Counted from the stretch's first letter, positions 8,799 to 17,684 are shown. The stretch: DNA of 64,000 nt from Thermaerobacter sp. FW80 (GCF_004634385.1 NZ_CP037895.1:124001-188000), one strand, 5' to 3'. The notes: generated from the letters alone by a model not told the origin. Made by a program: numbers and translations.

Positions 8799-9320
8799 TC
8801 AGTCCGCATGCGGCAGCACCAGCTGTCGAACCGCTTCCCCGGCAGCCAAGCGATCGAAGCCCTGGTTGATCTCTTCGAGGCCAAGGCGATGGGTGATCAA
8901 TCGGTCGACGGGGAGCCGACCCGCCCGGAACAAGCGGAGGAAACGCGGCAAGTCCCGCCGGGGGACGGCGGAACCCATGTACGATCCCCGGATCACGCGC
9001 TCCTCGGCCGTCACCGTCACCGCCGGGATGGACAACATCGCCGCGGGATGCGGGAGGCCGACGGCCACGGTGGTGCCACCCCGCCGGGTGGCCCGATAGG
9101 CCTGGGCCAGGACGTCGGCGTTGCCCGCCGCCTCGATGGCGTAGTCCACGCCACCCCCCGTGAGATCCCGCACCGCTTCCACCGCGTCGACATTCGGGGC
9201 GTCGACGGTGTGCGTGGCGCCGAGGGCGCGAGCCCGCTCCAACTTGTCCGGCAGTACGTCGACGGCCACGACGGGGTACGCCCCGGCCGCCACCGCCCCC
9301 GTCACGGCCTCCCCGACGAC
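8799..9320 (-). pseudogene. Zinc-type alcohol dehydrogenase, C-terminal fragment
   Basis: The reading frame matches only the cofactor domain of medium-chain alcohol dehydrogenases: AGAYPVVAVDVLPDKLERARALGATHTVDA, then GGGVDYAIEAAGNADVL and TRRGGTTVAVGLP, to a normal C-terminus. The N-terminal catalytic domain with its zinc ligands is missing, and the GxGxxG loop is damaged (GEAVTGAVAAGA). Upstream sequence to 9533 in the same or other frames shows no ADH similarity and is unassigned. A deletion has probably removed the first half. Confidence 0.7.
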
Positions 9321-9533
9321 CGGCCAGCCCCTCGCTCTCGAACCCGAGCAGGAGCGCCAAGGTCGACACCACCGCTTCGCGCAGCCGTGGGGCCGGTTCC
9401 CGGCATCCCCCGGGCGGCGGGCGGCCGCGATCTGGCAAACCGTTGGACGGGGTTCGTCCGCCAAGGGTCCCGTGGGGCGAGGGCAGCTCGCCGGTGCTAG
9501 CCCGACGGCCCGCGAGAGCAGGCCGATGCGACC

Positions 9534-10286
9534 TCACGGACCGCCGCGGACGTAGATCACCTGGCCCGTGACGTAGCTGGCGTCCTCGCTGCAGAGGAAG
9601 GCGATCACGCCGGCTACATCGTCGGGCTGGCCCACCCGGCGCAGGGGCGTCCGCTCGGCAGCTGCCTTCTTGAGCTCCTCGTAATCCACCCCCGTGCGCT
9701 CGGCAACCGACCGGGTCATCCGCGTCTCGATGAACCCCGGCGCCACGGCGTTGACGTTGATGTTGAAGGGCCCCAGCTCGATGGCCAGGGTCCGGGCCAT
9801 GCCCTGGATCCCCGCCTTGGCCGCCGAGTAGTTGGTCTGGCCGCGGTTCCCCAGGGCCGAGGTCGACGAGAGGAAGACCATCTTCCCGTAGCGCTGGGGG
9901 ACCATCACCCGCTGGGCCGCCTGGGCGCAGAGGAAGGTGCCCCTGAGGTGGGTGTCAATGACGGCATCCCAGTCGTCGTCAGTCATCTTGTGGATCAGGT
10001 TGTCGCGGATGATCCCCGCGCACGTCACCAGGAAGTCCAGCCGGCCGAAGGTTTCGACCACCCGCTGCACCATGGCCTCCACCTGGCCGCGGTCCCGCAC
10101 GTCGCAGGCGACGGCCAGGGCCCGGCCGCCCTCCTGGCGGATCTGGGAGGCCACCTCCTCCGCCGGCCCCTCATCCACGTCGGACACCACCACCGCCGCC
10201 CCTTCCCGGGCGAATCGCAGGGCGGTGGCCGCCCCAATGCCCCGGCCGCCCCCCGTTACCAGGGCGACCCGATCGGCAAAGCGCAT
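9534..10286 (-). CDS. Short-chain dehydrogenase/reductase, 3-oxoacyl-ACP reductase (FabG) type
   Basis: 250 aa SDR that reduces 3-oxoacyl (or oxidises 3-hydroxyacyl) thioesters with NAD(P). It shows TGGGRGIGAATA near residue 11, NAG-equivalent TCAGI, and the catalytic Ser-Tyr-Lys set in STSALGNRGQTNYSAAKAG. The end TGQVIYVRGGP is the usual FabG terminus. GGAGGATCCGG precedes the ATG. It sits between an acyl dehydratase-like pair and aldehyde/alcohol dehydrogenases, so a role in acyl-CoA metabolism rather than housekeeping fatty-acid synthesis is plausible. Confidence 0.88.
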   Translation of the reverse strand: MRFADRVALVTGGGRGIGAATALRFAREGAAVVVSDVDEGPAEEVASQIRQEGGRALAVACDVRDRGQVEAMVQRVVETFGRLDFLVTCAGIIRDNLIHKMTDDDWDAVIDTHLRGTFLCAQAAQRVMVPQRYGKMVFLSSTSALGNRGQTNYSAAKAGIQGMARTLAIELGPFNINVNAVAPGFIETRMTRSVAERTGVDYEELKKAAAERTPLRRVGQPDDVAGVIAFLCSEDASYVTGQVIYVRGGP

Positions 10287-10352
10287 CCGGATCCTCCTCT
10301 CCCTCCACGGGTCCGCCGCCCCGCCCCTGGGCCGGTTCGTCCAGGGCCCGGT

Positions 10353-10410
10353 ACCGGTTCCCGGGCAGGCCCCGTTTCAGGACCGGCTCCCGGTCGGGCC
10401 CCGCTTCAGG
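10353..10410. repeat. 29-bp tandem duplication
   Basis: Two adjacent 29-base copies (10353-10381 and 10382-10410) differ at only a few positions; each starts ACCGG and ends TTCAGG. The second copy contains the stop codon of the MaoC gene, so the duplication extended the intergenic spacer. Confidence 0.7.
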
Positions 10411-10864
10411 ACGAACCTGCCGGCGCCGGCACCAGCACCTCGCCCTCGCCGGCGGTGACGGCTTCACCCCGCTGGTTTTCGGCCCACACCTCAACCCGCA
10501 CCCGCCGCAGGCCGGGGGCCTCTTCCGCCCCCACCTCCACCACCCGGCCCTTGCAGGTCAAAACATCGCCGGGCCGGACCATTTGCCGGAAGCGGACCTT
10601 CAACCGGCGCACCCCTTCCGGGCCCGCCAGCTGGACCAGATACTGGCCGAGGAAACCCATGCTCAGCATGCCGTGGGCGATGACGCCGTCGAGCCCGACC
10701 CGCCGGGCGGTCTCGTCGTCGGTGTGGATCAGGTTGTAATCGCCGGAAGCCCCGGCGTATTTGACCAGCTGCACCTTGGTTATGGGCTCTTTGACCAGCG
10801 GCGGCAGCTCGGCCCCGGGTTCCCAGCGTACCGGGGCTGCCTCCGCTCGCACCGGTTCCGGCAC
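10406..10864 (-). CDS. MaoC-family (R)-specific enoyl hydratase-like protein
   Basis: 152 aa hot-dog fold protein. The hydratase motif YAGASGDYNLIHTDDETAR near residues 36-54 holds the catalytic Asp and His, and GVIAHGMLSMGFLG follows as in MaoC/PhaJ proteins. It would hydrate a 2-enoyl thioester, probably as a heterodimer with the neighbouring FAS1-type dehydratase-domain protein, as in HadAB-like pairs; the pairing is inferred from adjacency. The start at 10864 has GGGAGGTGAAG upstream. Confidence 0.85.
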   Translation of the reverse strand: MPEPVRAEAAPVRWEPGAELPPLVKEPITKVQLVKYAGASGDYNLIHTDDETARRVGLDGVIAHGMLSMGFLGQYLVQLAGPEGVRRLKVRFRQMVRPGDVLTCKGRVVEVGAEEAPGLRRVRVEVWAENQRGEAVTAGEGEVLVPAPAGSS

Positions 10865-11023
10865 GGTTCTTCACCTCCCTGGCAGCGGGCTCCGGCCCGC
10901 TGCAGGCCCTCCGGCATCACCCGCCGGGGACCCTGCGGCACCGCCCGCCCCGGGCTCGCCGCCACCCCGCGGAACCCCTGCGGCCCTGCCGGCCGTGGCC
11001 GACACCGCGGGCGCCCCGACGGC

Positions 11024-11419
11024 TTAGCGCACGATGATGGTGCTCCGCCCCGTGAAGACCAGCTCCCCGGCCTCATCGCGCCCCTCGATCTCGGTGACCA
11101 GGAAGGTCATCTTGCCCAGGCGGCCTTCCCGCTCGTAAACGTCGGCCACCCGCGTCTTGCAGCGCAGCCGGTCGCCCGCCCGGACGGGGCGGCGGTAGCT
11201 GTACTCCTGCTCGCCGTGGAGCACCCGGCTGAGCTCCAGGTTCACCCCGGGGATGCCCATGCGGAACGTGATGGGGAAGGTGGGCGGGGCGATCTCCCCG
11301 CTCCGGAAGGCGGGGTGGGGGTCGCCAATGGCTTCGGCAAACTTGCGGATGGCCCCCTTTTCGACTTCGAAGACCTCTTCGGGGGATTCCTTTCCTATTA
11401 AAGAACGGTCGATGGACAC
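11024..11419 (-). CDS. MaoC-like protein with FAS1-type dehydratase N-terminal domain
   Basis: 131 aa hot-dog protein: SLIGKESPEEVFEVEKGAIRKFAEAIGDPHPAF at the start, APPTFPITFRM in the middle and YRRPVRAGDRLRCKTRV near the end, as in the N-terminal MaoC dehydratase family (HadA/HadC type). It lacks the D...H hydratase pair, so it is likely the structural partner of the MaoC protein encoded next. I chose the GTG at 11419 because AAGGAGG lies eight bases upstream; an ATG at 11467 gives a longer leader without a ribosome site. It is the first gene of this minus-strand operon. Confidence 0.8.
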   Translation of the reverse strand: MSIDRSLIGKESPEEVFEVEKGAIRKFAEAIGDPHPAFRSGEIAPPTFPITFRMGIPGVNLELSRVLHGEQEYSYRRPVRAGDRLRCKTRVADVYEREGRLGKMTFLVTEIEGRDEAGELVFTGRSTIIVR

Positions 11420-11570
11420 CGTCTCAGCCTCCTTTCCCGCCAAGGGGTGGGTCGGCTGGGGGGTCATCGCACGGGTGTCAAGGGGGGCTCCGATCCACCC
11501 GGAGCCCGCCCTAGGAGCTGCTTTCGCCGCCTCCCGGAGGGCGTCCTTCCGGCCGACGGCCAGGCGGCCA

Positions 11571-11603
11571 GAAAACGAACACGCCCAGGCTCAGCCTGGG
11601 CGT
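11571..11603 (-). terminator. Rho-independent terminator after the class-V aminotransferase gene
   Basis: On the minus strand an 11-bp hairpin (ACGCCCAGGCT / AGCCTGGGCGT) is followed by a T-rich tail GTTCGTTTTC. It lies just after the stop at 11626 and separates the low-GC island from the older acyl operon. Confidence 0.75.
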
Positions 11604-11625
11604 TGGGGCTTGCAGCCACCGGTTG

Positions 11626-12876
11626 TCAGGCACCGGGCCGCAAAAAGGCTTCGATGTAGGTCGAGCACCGGTCGATCTCCGCCACTGTCGTTGGCGTGTA
11701 GAAGGAAAAGCGAACTCCCCCCACCCCTGCGATGGACCGCAGCGTCACCGCCACCCGTCGGCTTCGTAACCAATGAAGCAGTTGGCGTTCTCGTTCCACC
11801 CCGCCGGGCAGGGATAGGGTTACAATGCCGGCCTGGGCATCCGGATCGGGCCGACCGAGGACGAATTCCGTCAGCCCCATCACCCTCAAGTTGTCACGAA
11901 AGTGGCGATTGAGCCCTAGGACATGTTGTTCAATGTTGTCGATGCCCAACGACTCGATTTCTTCCATAGCCGCGGCTAGCCCTACCGCACCGACGTAATT
12001 GGGCATCCCGCCCGCCTCAAACTTGCGGGCCTCCTGCCGCACAGGCAACCAATCCAGTGGATGCCGACTACGGTCCGACAGGTATTCGTCCCACCCCCGG
12101 GGCGGCTCCCAAAGGCTGAGGTATCCGTGGAATACGGAATCGCAACTTTCGATCAAACGGTCGCTGACGTACATAAAGCCCAGACCAAAGGGGCTACCTA
12201 ACCACTTGTGACCCCCGGCAATATAAGCATCGACACCCTCCAACCGAAGGTCGCGTCGCCTCACTCCTGCCTCTTGAATCCCATCGACGATTAAGAACCC
12301 TCCTCGAGCGTGCAAATGCTTCGCCAGCTCTGTAAAGGCACGAGAACCCAACCGATCCCCCGTAACCTCCTGAACGGCTGAAACGACAACAACGCGAACG
12401 GCTTGATCGCAAGCTTCCAGCAAATCGTCCAGCACAACACACCCTTGCCGCGACGGAATGACTCGAATTTGAAAGCCATACCGCACTTGGGCCCGTCGCC
12501 ACACCAGGGCTGAACTGATGAACTCTATGTCTGGTAGAGCCACTGCATCCCCCCTGCCCAGATACCCCGAGGCCGTTAGCGATGCAGCGAGGACTCCCAA
12601 CCCATGGGTGGTATTGTCAATCAATGCAATATGCCTTGGTTCAACACCCAACCATTGCGCAATGGACCGGCGGGCCCGTTCCACAACGTCCATCATTTCC
12701 AGCGTCCGTTGAGTTCCTGTCTGCCCCAAGGGTGGACCGGCTAAGGTGTCGATTGCGTCCCGCACCCGTTGCGCAACGCGGGGGGATACCAGCCCCATGG
12801 AGGCAAAATCAAGGTAAATCTCGGGCAGACCCGTAACCACCGCGCCCTGACTGTCCGGCAGCGATGACGAAGCCAT
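11626..12876 (-). CDS. Class-V aminotransferase-fold PLP enzyme (function unknown), first of two
   Basis: 416 aa. Fold-type-I PLP protein of the cysteine desulfurase/isopenicillin N epimerase group: IYLDFASMGLVSPRV at the start, NTTHGLGVLAASL for the phosphate side, VDGIQEAG with the ring-nitrogen Asp, and GGHKWLGSPFGLGFMYV with the Schiff-base Lys near 226. No reactive-loop cysteine motif of true NifS/SufS was noticed, so desulfurase activity is doubtful. It follows the antiporter gene after seven bases and a second such enzyme lies upstream of that. The substrate is unknown; GC is lower than in flanking regions. Confidence 0.75.
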   Translation of the reverse strand: MASSSLPDSQGAVVTGLPEIYLDFASMGLVSPRVAQRVRDAIDTLAGPPLGQTGTQRTLEMMDVVERARRSIAQWLGVEPRHIALIDNTTHGLGVLAASLTASGYLGRGDAVALPDIEFISSALVWRRAQVRYGFQIRVIPSRQGCVVLDDLLEACDQAVRVVVVSAVQEVTGDRLGSRAFTELAKHLHARGGFLIVDGIQEAGVRRRDLRLEGVDAYIAGGHKWLGSPFGLGFMYVSDRLIESCDSVFHGYLSLWEPPRGWDEYLSDRSRHPLDWLPVRQEARKFEAGGMPNYVGAVGLAAAMEEIESLGIDNIEQHVLGLNRHFRDNLRVMGLTEFVLGRPDPDAQAGIVTLSLPGGVERERQLLHWLRSRRVAVTLRSIAGVGGVRFSFYTPTTVAEIDRCSTYIEAFLRPGA

Positions 12877-12883
12877 GGATTCC

Positions 12884-14317
12884 TCAGAGCGCCTCCTGCA
12901 TGCCGTAAATTTCCTCAGCTTCCCGCTCGTATTCCACCTCGTCGATCAACTCAATGCCCCAACTGGTGGCCGCAGCGAAAATCATCACCAACATCAATGC
13001 CCAGCAGTAAAATACATATGGAATCAACCCTACCGGTGTGAAGTTGATGGCTGCTGCATCTTTTACGAGAGTGCCCACCATCGCAAAGGGAATGAGAACT
13101 GCCACGCTGTACGGCAAAAAGCCAATGATCGAGCATGAAGTGGCGTCAAGCAAATTACCTCGCCGCCACGGAGCAATACGAAACCGGTGGCCAAGACGGC
13201 GCACCCATGGGCCGAGCATGACCATCGTCGGTGTACCTGCTGTGGTCAAGGCGTTGACGAGGAGCGATACAAAAACCATGGCGATTTCAGCCCGACGTGG
13301 AGTGGTCGCGAACTTTTCCGACTTTTCAATGAGCCAATCAATAAAGCGCGCCTGTTCCAGCGTACCGATCATCCCCATAAGGAAGATCGTAAAGACCGCA
13401 ACCCCCCACATATCAGCAATGCCTTGAATAACAATTCCCCCGGCTGTAAACTCAGCCTTGTTGATGGAAAGTAGGCCCGATGGCGTCAACAACCCGGTGG
13501 CCAATGCCAAAATCATTCCAAAGGCCGTGCTATATAACATCGCCGATACCAAGTGTTGTCCCCGGATCATTAAATACATTAAGAGAATCGGCACCAATAG
13601 CATGGCAAGGCCCATTGGCTTCAGCTCCGGTAGCTCGCGGACGGTCTGACCTGGATTTCCGATGGCAAAGGCAATATACGTTAGGATGGTCACCGTACCC
13701 GCAACGACAGCATACTTAAGGCGGGTGCGGACGACTTTCTGAGTTGTTGTGCCCTGGGAATAGGCGGATACAATGGTCGTATCTGATATTGGTGCCAGGT
13801 TGTCACCAACAAAAGCCCCGCCGATCACCGCTCCAACGATGAGCAGCGGGTTGGCCCCTAAGGCATAACCCACGGGGAAGAGGATGGGTGTTACACCGAT
13901 AATGGTGCCGACGGAGGTTCCTGTGGATAGGGACATCATCGAAGATGCCAAGAAGGTGATGAGCGGGAACCAAGCAGAGGATATACCGATCTTAATAAAC
14001 ATCCAAATGAGCCCTTCAATTAAGCCGGTTTCGCGAAGCAGGCGCGCCATAATACCAGCGAGAAACCAGGCCAGGAGCATAATGGCCAGCATGTTTGAGC
14101 TAATGCCCCGTACCAAGGCATCGATGTACAGCTGTCGGTCTTTGGCCAGGACGAGTCCAACAAATAGGCCGAGGATGACAAAGGGCCAAAAGGCCTCCGG
14201 AAGGGCCGAGCCGGTGAAACCGAGCCACAGAATGCCAGCGAACATGACGCCAAAGGATAACAACATGGCGGGCACTCCGCCATGAAATTCGAGCACCTTT
14301 TGTCCGGCGCTGCTCAT
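12884..14317 (-). CDS. NhaC-family Na+/H+ antiporter-like transporter
   Basis: 477 aa with about twelve hydrophobic segments. GGAFVGDNLAPISDTTIVSAYSQG near residue 180 is the NhaC signature, and TGTSVGTIIGVTPILFPVGYALG precedes it. Members exchange sodium for protons or move organic anions; family members next to metabolic genes often carry a substrate. The ATG at 14317 overlaps the stop of the upstream gene (ATGA), with AAAGGGGGAAG before it. Sandwiched between two class-V aminotransferase-fold genes, it may import or export their substrate (inference). Confidence 0.82.
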   Translation of the reverse strand: MSSAGQKVLEFHGGVPAMLLSFGVMFAGILWLGFTGSALPEAFWPFVILGLFVGLVLAKDRQLYIDALVRGISSNMLAIMLLAWFLAGIMARLLRETGLIEGLIWMFIKIGISSAWFPLITFLASSMMSLSTGTSVGTIIGVTPILFPVGYALGANPLLIVGAVIGGAFVGDNLAPISDTTIVSAYSQGTTTQKVVRTRLKYAVVAGTVTILTYIAFAIGNPGQTVRELPELKPMGLAMLLVPILLMYLMIRGQHLVSAMLYSTAFGMILALATGLLTPSGLLSINKAEFTAGGIVIQGIADMWGVAVFTIFLMGMIGTLEQARFIDWLIEKSEKFATTPRRAEIAMVFVSLLVNALTTAGTPTMVMLGPWVRRLGHRFRIAPWRRGNLLDATSCSIIGFLPYSVAVLIPFAMVGTLVKDAAAINFTPVGLIPYVFYCWALMLVMIFAAATSWGIELIDEVEYEREAEEIYGMQEAL

Positions 14318-15450
14318 GGGACGGCTTCCCCCTTTTGCAAAAGATGGATTAAACAATCAACCGCATTCCGTACGTCGGCGGCGGAATTATAAAAGTGCGG
14401 CGCAATTCGGACGACATCCTGGCGGGCCGAAACAATGAACCCCTCCTTTCGCATACGGTCTTCCATGACGTGGGCGTCAGGAACCACCACTGCCAGATTC
14501 GAACCCCTTGCCGTTGGATCCAAAGGCCCCCGAACCGTCAATCCATGCCGCCCCAGGTAATCGAGGCCGTCGCGAACCAGGGCGTGCAGGTAGGTATGGA
14601 TACGCTCTACACCAACCCGCTGGATGATGGACAGGGCGGCCTTCGCGGCAAAGGCATTGATCATCGGTGCGGTTCCGTTATCAAATCGTCGTGCACCTGG
14701 CGCATAGTGGATCACTGCGGGGTTAAAGGCAAAGGGATTGGCCTGGCCAAACCAGCCGGTGACCCGAGGCTGGATTTGCTCGGCTAATTCTCGCCGCACG
14801 TAGAGAAAGGCGAGTCCTGGCGTACCAAGGAGATATTTCTGCAAACCGGTAATCAGAATATCAATGTCCATCTTCTTGACATCCAGGGGTATTTGCCCGG
14901 CCGATTGGTAGGCGTCTACTAGTACGTAGGCACCATGGTCGTGAGCGATGCGGGCAATGCGAGCCACGTCCTGCTTATAGCCGTTGTAATAGGCGACGTG
15001 AAAGGTGGAAACGAGGAGGGTCTGTTCGTCGATTGATTCCGCATATCGGTCGAGAGGAATCTCGCCGTTGTCAGGAGAAAGGAACGTCACCTGTAGGTCG
15101 GGTTGGGACAGCCATACATTGCCTACGCAGGGGAAGTCCAGAAGGGTCGTGACGATCTTGTGTCGTCCCCTTCGTGGTAAGCTCGTTGCGACAGCCGATA
15201 AGCCATGAGATACCGAGGATACCAGCGCAACCTCATCGGGCTCTGCTCCGATGAGGTTCGCAAAGGTCCGGCGTGCTTCCTCACAAGCTGCCATCCATGC
15301 GTCCCAGTCCATGCCCCGGATCGACCAGCTCTCGATGAATTCGTCGATGGCCGCCCGGACTTCCGTATGAAGGGCACTTTGGGAGCAGCTGGATAGCTGG
15401 GTGAGGTGATTGAGGATGGGGAAGTGGTGCCGTTCATACGGTCCGTCCAT
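14314..15450 (-). CDS. Class-V aminotransferase-fold PLP enzyme (function unknown), second of two
   Basis: 378 aa. Key features: SSVSHGLSAVATSLP (phosphate loop), VDAYQSAGQIPLDV (Asp that holds the pyridine ring) and ITGLQKYLLGTPGLAFLYV (Schiff-base Lys near 230). It is clearly distinct from the first copy at 11626-12876, so the two are not a recent duplication. It is the first gene of a three-gene operon with the antiporter (4-bp ATGA overlap). The ATG at 15450 has a GGAGGGGGG stretch upstream and overlaps, head to head, the start region of a Crp-like regulator. The substrate is unknown. Confidence 0.75.
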   Translation of the reverse strand: MDGPYERHHFPILNHLTQLSSCSQSALHTEVRAAIDEFIESWSIRGMDWDAWMAACEEARRTFANLIGAEPDEVALVSSVSHGLSAVATSLPRRGRHKIVTTLLDFPCVGNVWLSQPDLQVTFLSPDNGEIPLDRYAESIDEQTLLVSTFHVAYYNGYKQDVARIARIAHDHGAYVLVDAYQSAGQIPLDVKKMDIDILITGLQKYLLGTPGLAFLYVRRELAEQIQPRVTGWFGQANPFAFNPAVIHYAPGARRFDNGTAPMINAFAAKAALSIIQRVGVERIHTYLHALVRDGLDYLGRHGLTVRGPLDPTARGSNLAVVVPDAHVMEDRMRKEGFIVSARQDVVRIAPHFYNSAADVRNAVDCLIHLLQKGEAVP

Positions 15451-16019
15451 GGCATTACCCCCCTCCGCGCCACTGGGTGTCACGGTCTCACCTTGGCTCG
15501 ATCATCTTCCCTTCGACTGGTCCGCCATCGCGACATCCCATCGCCAGGTGGCCAAAAAACGCGGTGAAACCGTCTTTCGGCAAGGTGAACCCGCCCAGCA
15601 AGTCTACATCGTTCAGACGGGGAGGGTCCGGTTGGCCATGGCCTCCACCGATGGCCGCGAAAAAACCCTGGCCATCATTGGCCGCAACGGCCTCATCGGG
15701 CAGGTGGCTGGGGCTTCCGCAGCCTTGTACCCGTATACGGCGGTTACCACCACGGCGGCCACCCTGTGGGCCTTTACCACGCAGGAATTTCACGATGCCA
15801 TTGGGGCCTCTCCCATGTTGAGTCGTCAAGTCATTGAATTTCTCAACATGAAGGTTCACATGCTCGCGATCTATTCGCATTTGTTAGCCTATGGTACGCC
15901 GTTACAGCGAATGGGCTGTGCCTTGGTGAGCCTCGCTATGACCTATGGCCAATGGCTTTCTAACGAGTCCGTGCGGATCACCATCCCCTTCACCCAGCAG
16001 GAAATGGCCGACCTTGTCG
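15449..16019 (+). pseudogene. Crp/Fnr-family regulator, 5' part, interrupted by an insertion sequence
   Basis: About 190 codons. The cyclic-nucleotide-binding-like beta barrel is visible (RGETVFRQGEPAQQVYIVQTGRVRLAMAS, then GRNGLIGQVAG), followed by the long helix and the first helix of the winged HTH (TIPFTQQEMADLV). There the frame runs into the IS256 element. The rest of the gene lies at 17443-17585. The start is uncertain: the ATG at 15449 overlaps the divergent gene's start, and ATG 15416 with GGTGAGG upstream is an alternative. It probably once controlled the divergent aminotransferase-antiporter operon. Confidence 0.85.
16012..16019 (+). repeat. Target-site duplication, left copy
   Basis: CCTTGTCG here is repeated at 17435-17442 on the other side of the element. 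An 8-bp duplication is normal for the IS256 family. A ninth matching base (G) is shared, so 9 bp is also possible, but aligning the element's ends favours 8. Confidence 0.85.
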
Positions 16020-17434
16020 GGCCGTGTCCCGGCAAGTGGTGGAAAAGCGGCTCCCCCTCGGGTTCCATGGGCTTACCTCGCTGCAACAGCCAAGGCGCTC
16101 ACCGAGTCACTCCCCAACGCGTCACCGCCCTTGAGCTTCGCCATCGACGCCTGGCTAAAGTACCGCCGCTGCACCAGCCACTCGTCCTGCTGCTCCTCCA
16201 GCAGCGCACCCAGCAGGCGCAGCACCGCCGCCACGTTCGGGAAGATGCCCACCACGTCGCACCGCCGCGCCAGCTCGCGGTTCAGCCGCTCCAGGACGTT
16301 CGTCGAGTGGATCCCCCGCCAGTGCTCCGGCGGGAAGTCCATGTAGGCCAAAACCTCCTCCGCGGCCTCCCGCAGCAGGCTCGCCACCTGGGGGAACCGC
16401 CGCTCCAAGTTTGCCGCCACCTGCTCCAGCTGCTGCCGAGCCGAGGCACGGTCCGGCTGGGCGAAGATGGTCCGTACCAGCGCTGCCACCATGGACTGGG
16501 CGTGCTTGGGCACCCGCGCCAGCAGGTTCCGCATGAAGTGCACCCGGCACCGCTGCCACGTGGCGCCTGCCAGCACCTCACCGATGGCTCGCTTGAGGCC
16601 CTCGTGGGCGTCCGAGATCACCAGCCGCACGCCCTTCAGCCCCCGGGCCACCAGGCGACGTAGGAAGTCCAGCCAGAACTCGTACGTCTCGGCCGCGCCC
16701 ACGTCGAACCCCAGGACCTCCCGTTCCCCTGTCTCCCGCACACCCACGGCGATCACGGCCGCCATGTTCACCACCCGTCCGTCTTGCCGCACCTTCACCG
16801 CCTTGGCGTCCAGCCACACGTAGGGGTACTCGCCTTCCAGCGGCCGGTTCCGAAAGCGCTCCATGTGCTCGTCCAGCTCGGCGCAGATGCGGGAGACCTC
16901 GCTCTTGCTCAAGCCCCCGACGCCCAGCGCCTGGACCAGCTCGTCCACCTTGCGCGTGCTCACCCCGTGCACGTAGGCCTCCTGCACCACGGCCAGCAAG
17001 GCCCGCTCCGCGCGCCGCCGCGGCTTCAAGAGGCTGGGGAAGTAGCTGCCGCGGCGTAACTTCGGGATCTGCAGCTCGATGGTGCCCACGCGCGTGTCCC
17101 AGCGCCGGGGGCGGTACCCGTTTCGGTAGGTAGTGCGCGACGGGGTGCGCTCGTAGCGCTGGGCGCCGATGAGTTCGCTGACCTCGACCTCCATCAGCTG
17201 CTGGGCGAGCCAGCGCAGGCCCTCCCGCAGGGCGTCGACCTCGGGCTCGCCCTGGTACTGGCGCAGCAGTTCGAGAAGTGCCATCCTGAAGTCAGCGGTC
17301 ACCGGTGGTCCGACCTCCCTTCGTGCTCGGGTTCGTCCAACCCGAAGGGAAGCCGCCGGTGACCGCTGCTGTCAACGGCCACCAGCCACGCCTAAACCCT
17401 GGCCGGAAAGTCCACCACTACCCGGGACTTTAAC
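16020..17434 (-). mobile_element. Complete IS256-family insertion sequence (1415 bp)
   Basis: It is bounded by the 8-bp duplication CCTTGTCG. The ends are imperfect inverted repeats that share GTCCCGG and AGTGGTGGA at equal offsets (left from 16020; right read inward from 17434). One full-length transposase gene lies on the minus strand. A subterminal inverted pair GCGGTCACCGG / CCGGTGACCGC flanks the transposase start region (17290-17370). The element splits a Crp/Fnr regulator; deleting the element and one duplication restores the reading frame exactly. Confidence 0.92.
16073..17302 (-). CDS. IS256-family transposase
   Basis: 409 aa mutator-type DDE transposase. The acidic residues appear as D165 (YVWLDAKAVKVR), D231 (LVISDAHEGLKRA) and the Glu of NVLERLNRE near 338; CRVHFMRNLLARVPK near 252 is the conserved C/H segment. 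Length is normal (about 400 aa), with no frameshift, so the element may still be active. The GTG start has GGGAGGT nine bases upstream. Confidence 0.95.
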   Translation of the reverse strand: MTADFRMALLELLRQYQGEPEVDALREGLRWLAQQLMEVEVSELIGAQRYERTPSRTTYRNGYRPRRWDTRVGTIELQIPKLRRGSYFPSLLKPRRRAERALLAVVQEAYVHGVSTRKVDELVQALGVGGLSKSEVSRICAELDEHMERFRNRPLEGEYPYVWLDAKAVKVRQDGRVVNMAAVIAVGVRETGEREVLGFDVGAAETYEFWLDFLRRLVARGLKGVRLVISDAHEGLKRAIGEVLAGATWQRCRVHFMRNLLARVPKHAQSMVAALVRTIFAQPDRASARQQLEQVAANLERRFPQVASLLREAAEEVLAYMDFPPEHWRGIHSTNVLERLNRELARRCDVVGIFPNVAAVLRLLGALLEEQQDEWLVQRRYFSQASMAKLKGGDALGSDSVSALAVAAR

Positions 17435-17442
17435 CCTTGTCG
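17435..17442 (+). repeat. Target-site duplication, right copy
   Basis: CCTTGTCG, identical to 16012-16019. Confidence 0.85.
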
Positions 17443-17585
17443 GTACCAGTCGCGTCACGGTGGCCCTTGGACTAGGCCGCTTGGTGAAATCCGGACTGAT
17501 CTCCCGCAACGGGCGGTATTACCACATCCACAACGTGTCGCGACTCCTTGGCGTGATGGAGGAGGCCGGCGGAGAGTCTGCTTAA
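17443..17585 (+). pseudogene. Crp/Fnr-family regulator, 3' part
   Basis: About 47 codons encode the second half of a Crp winged HTH: GTSRVTVALGLGRLVKSGLI with the recognition helix, then RNGRYYHIHNVSRLLGVM and a stop. Joined to the 5' part at the duplicated site, the sequence reads ADLVGTSRVTV without a break. No start or promoter is visible for this fragment alone. Confidence 0.9.
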
Positions 17586-17684
17586 GTCCAAGTCTAAACG
17601 GTGAGGAAGGTGCAAATCTGTTAACCCATTTACAGTAGGATCACGGCCGGAAGCATCTTGGCGAAGGTCCGAAACACTAGGCCG

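Noticed and set aside
9321-9533. Separate small gene upstream of the ADH fragment
   Set aside because: Frames are open only because of GC bias; no ribosome site, no motif.
14314-15450. Kynureninase in front of the anthranilate operon
   Set aside because: The fold is right, but the sequence around the PLP lysine fits the desulfurase-like group better, and kynureninase-specific segments were not recognised.
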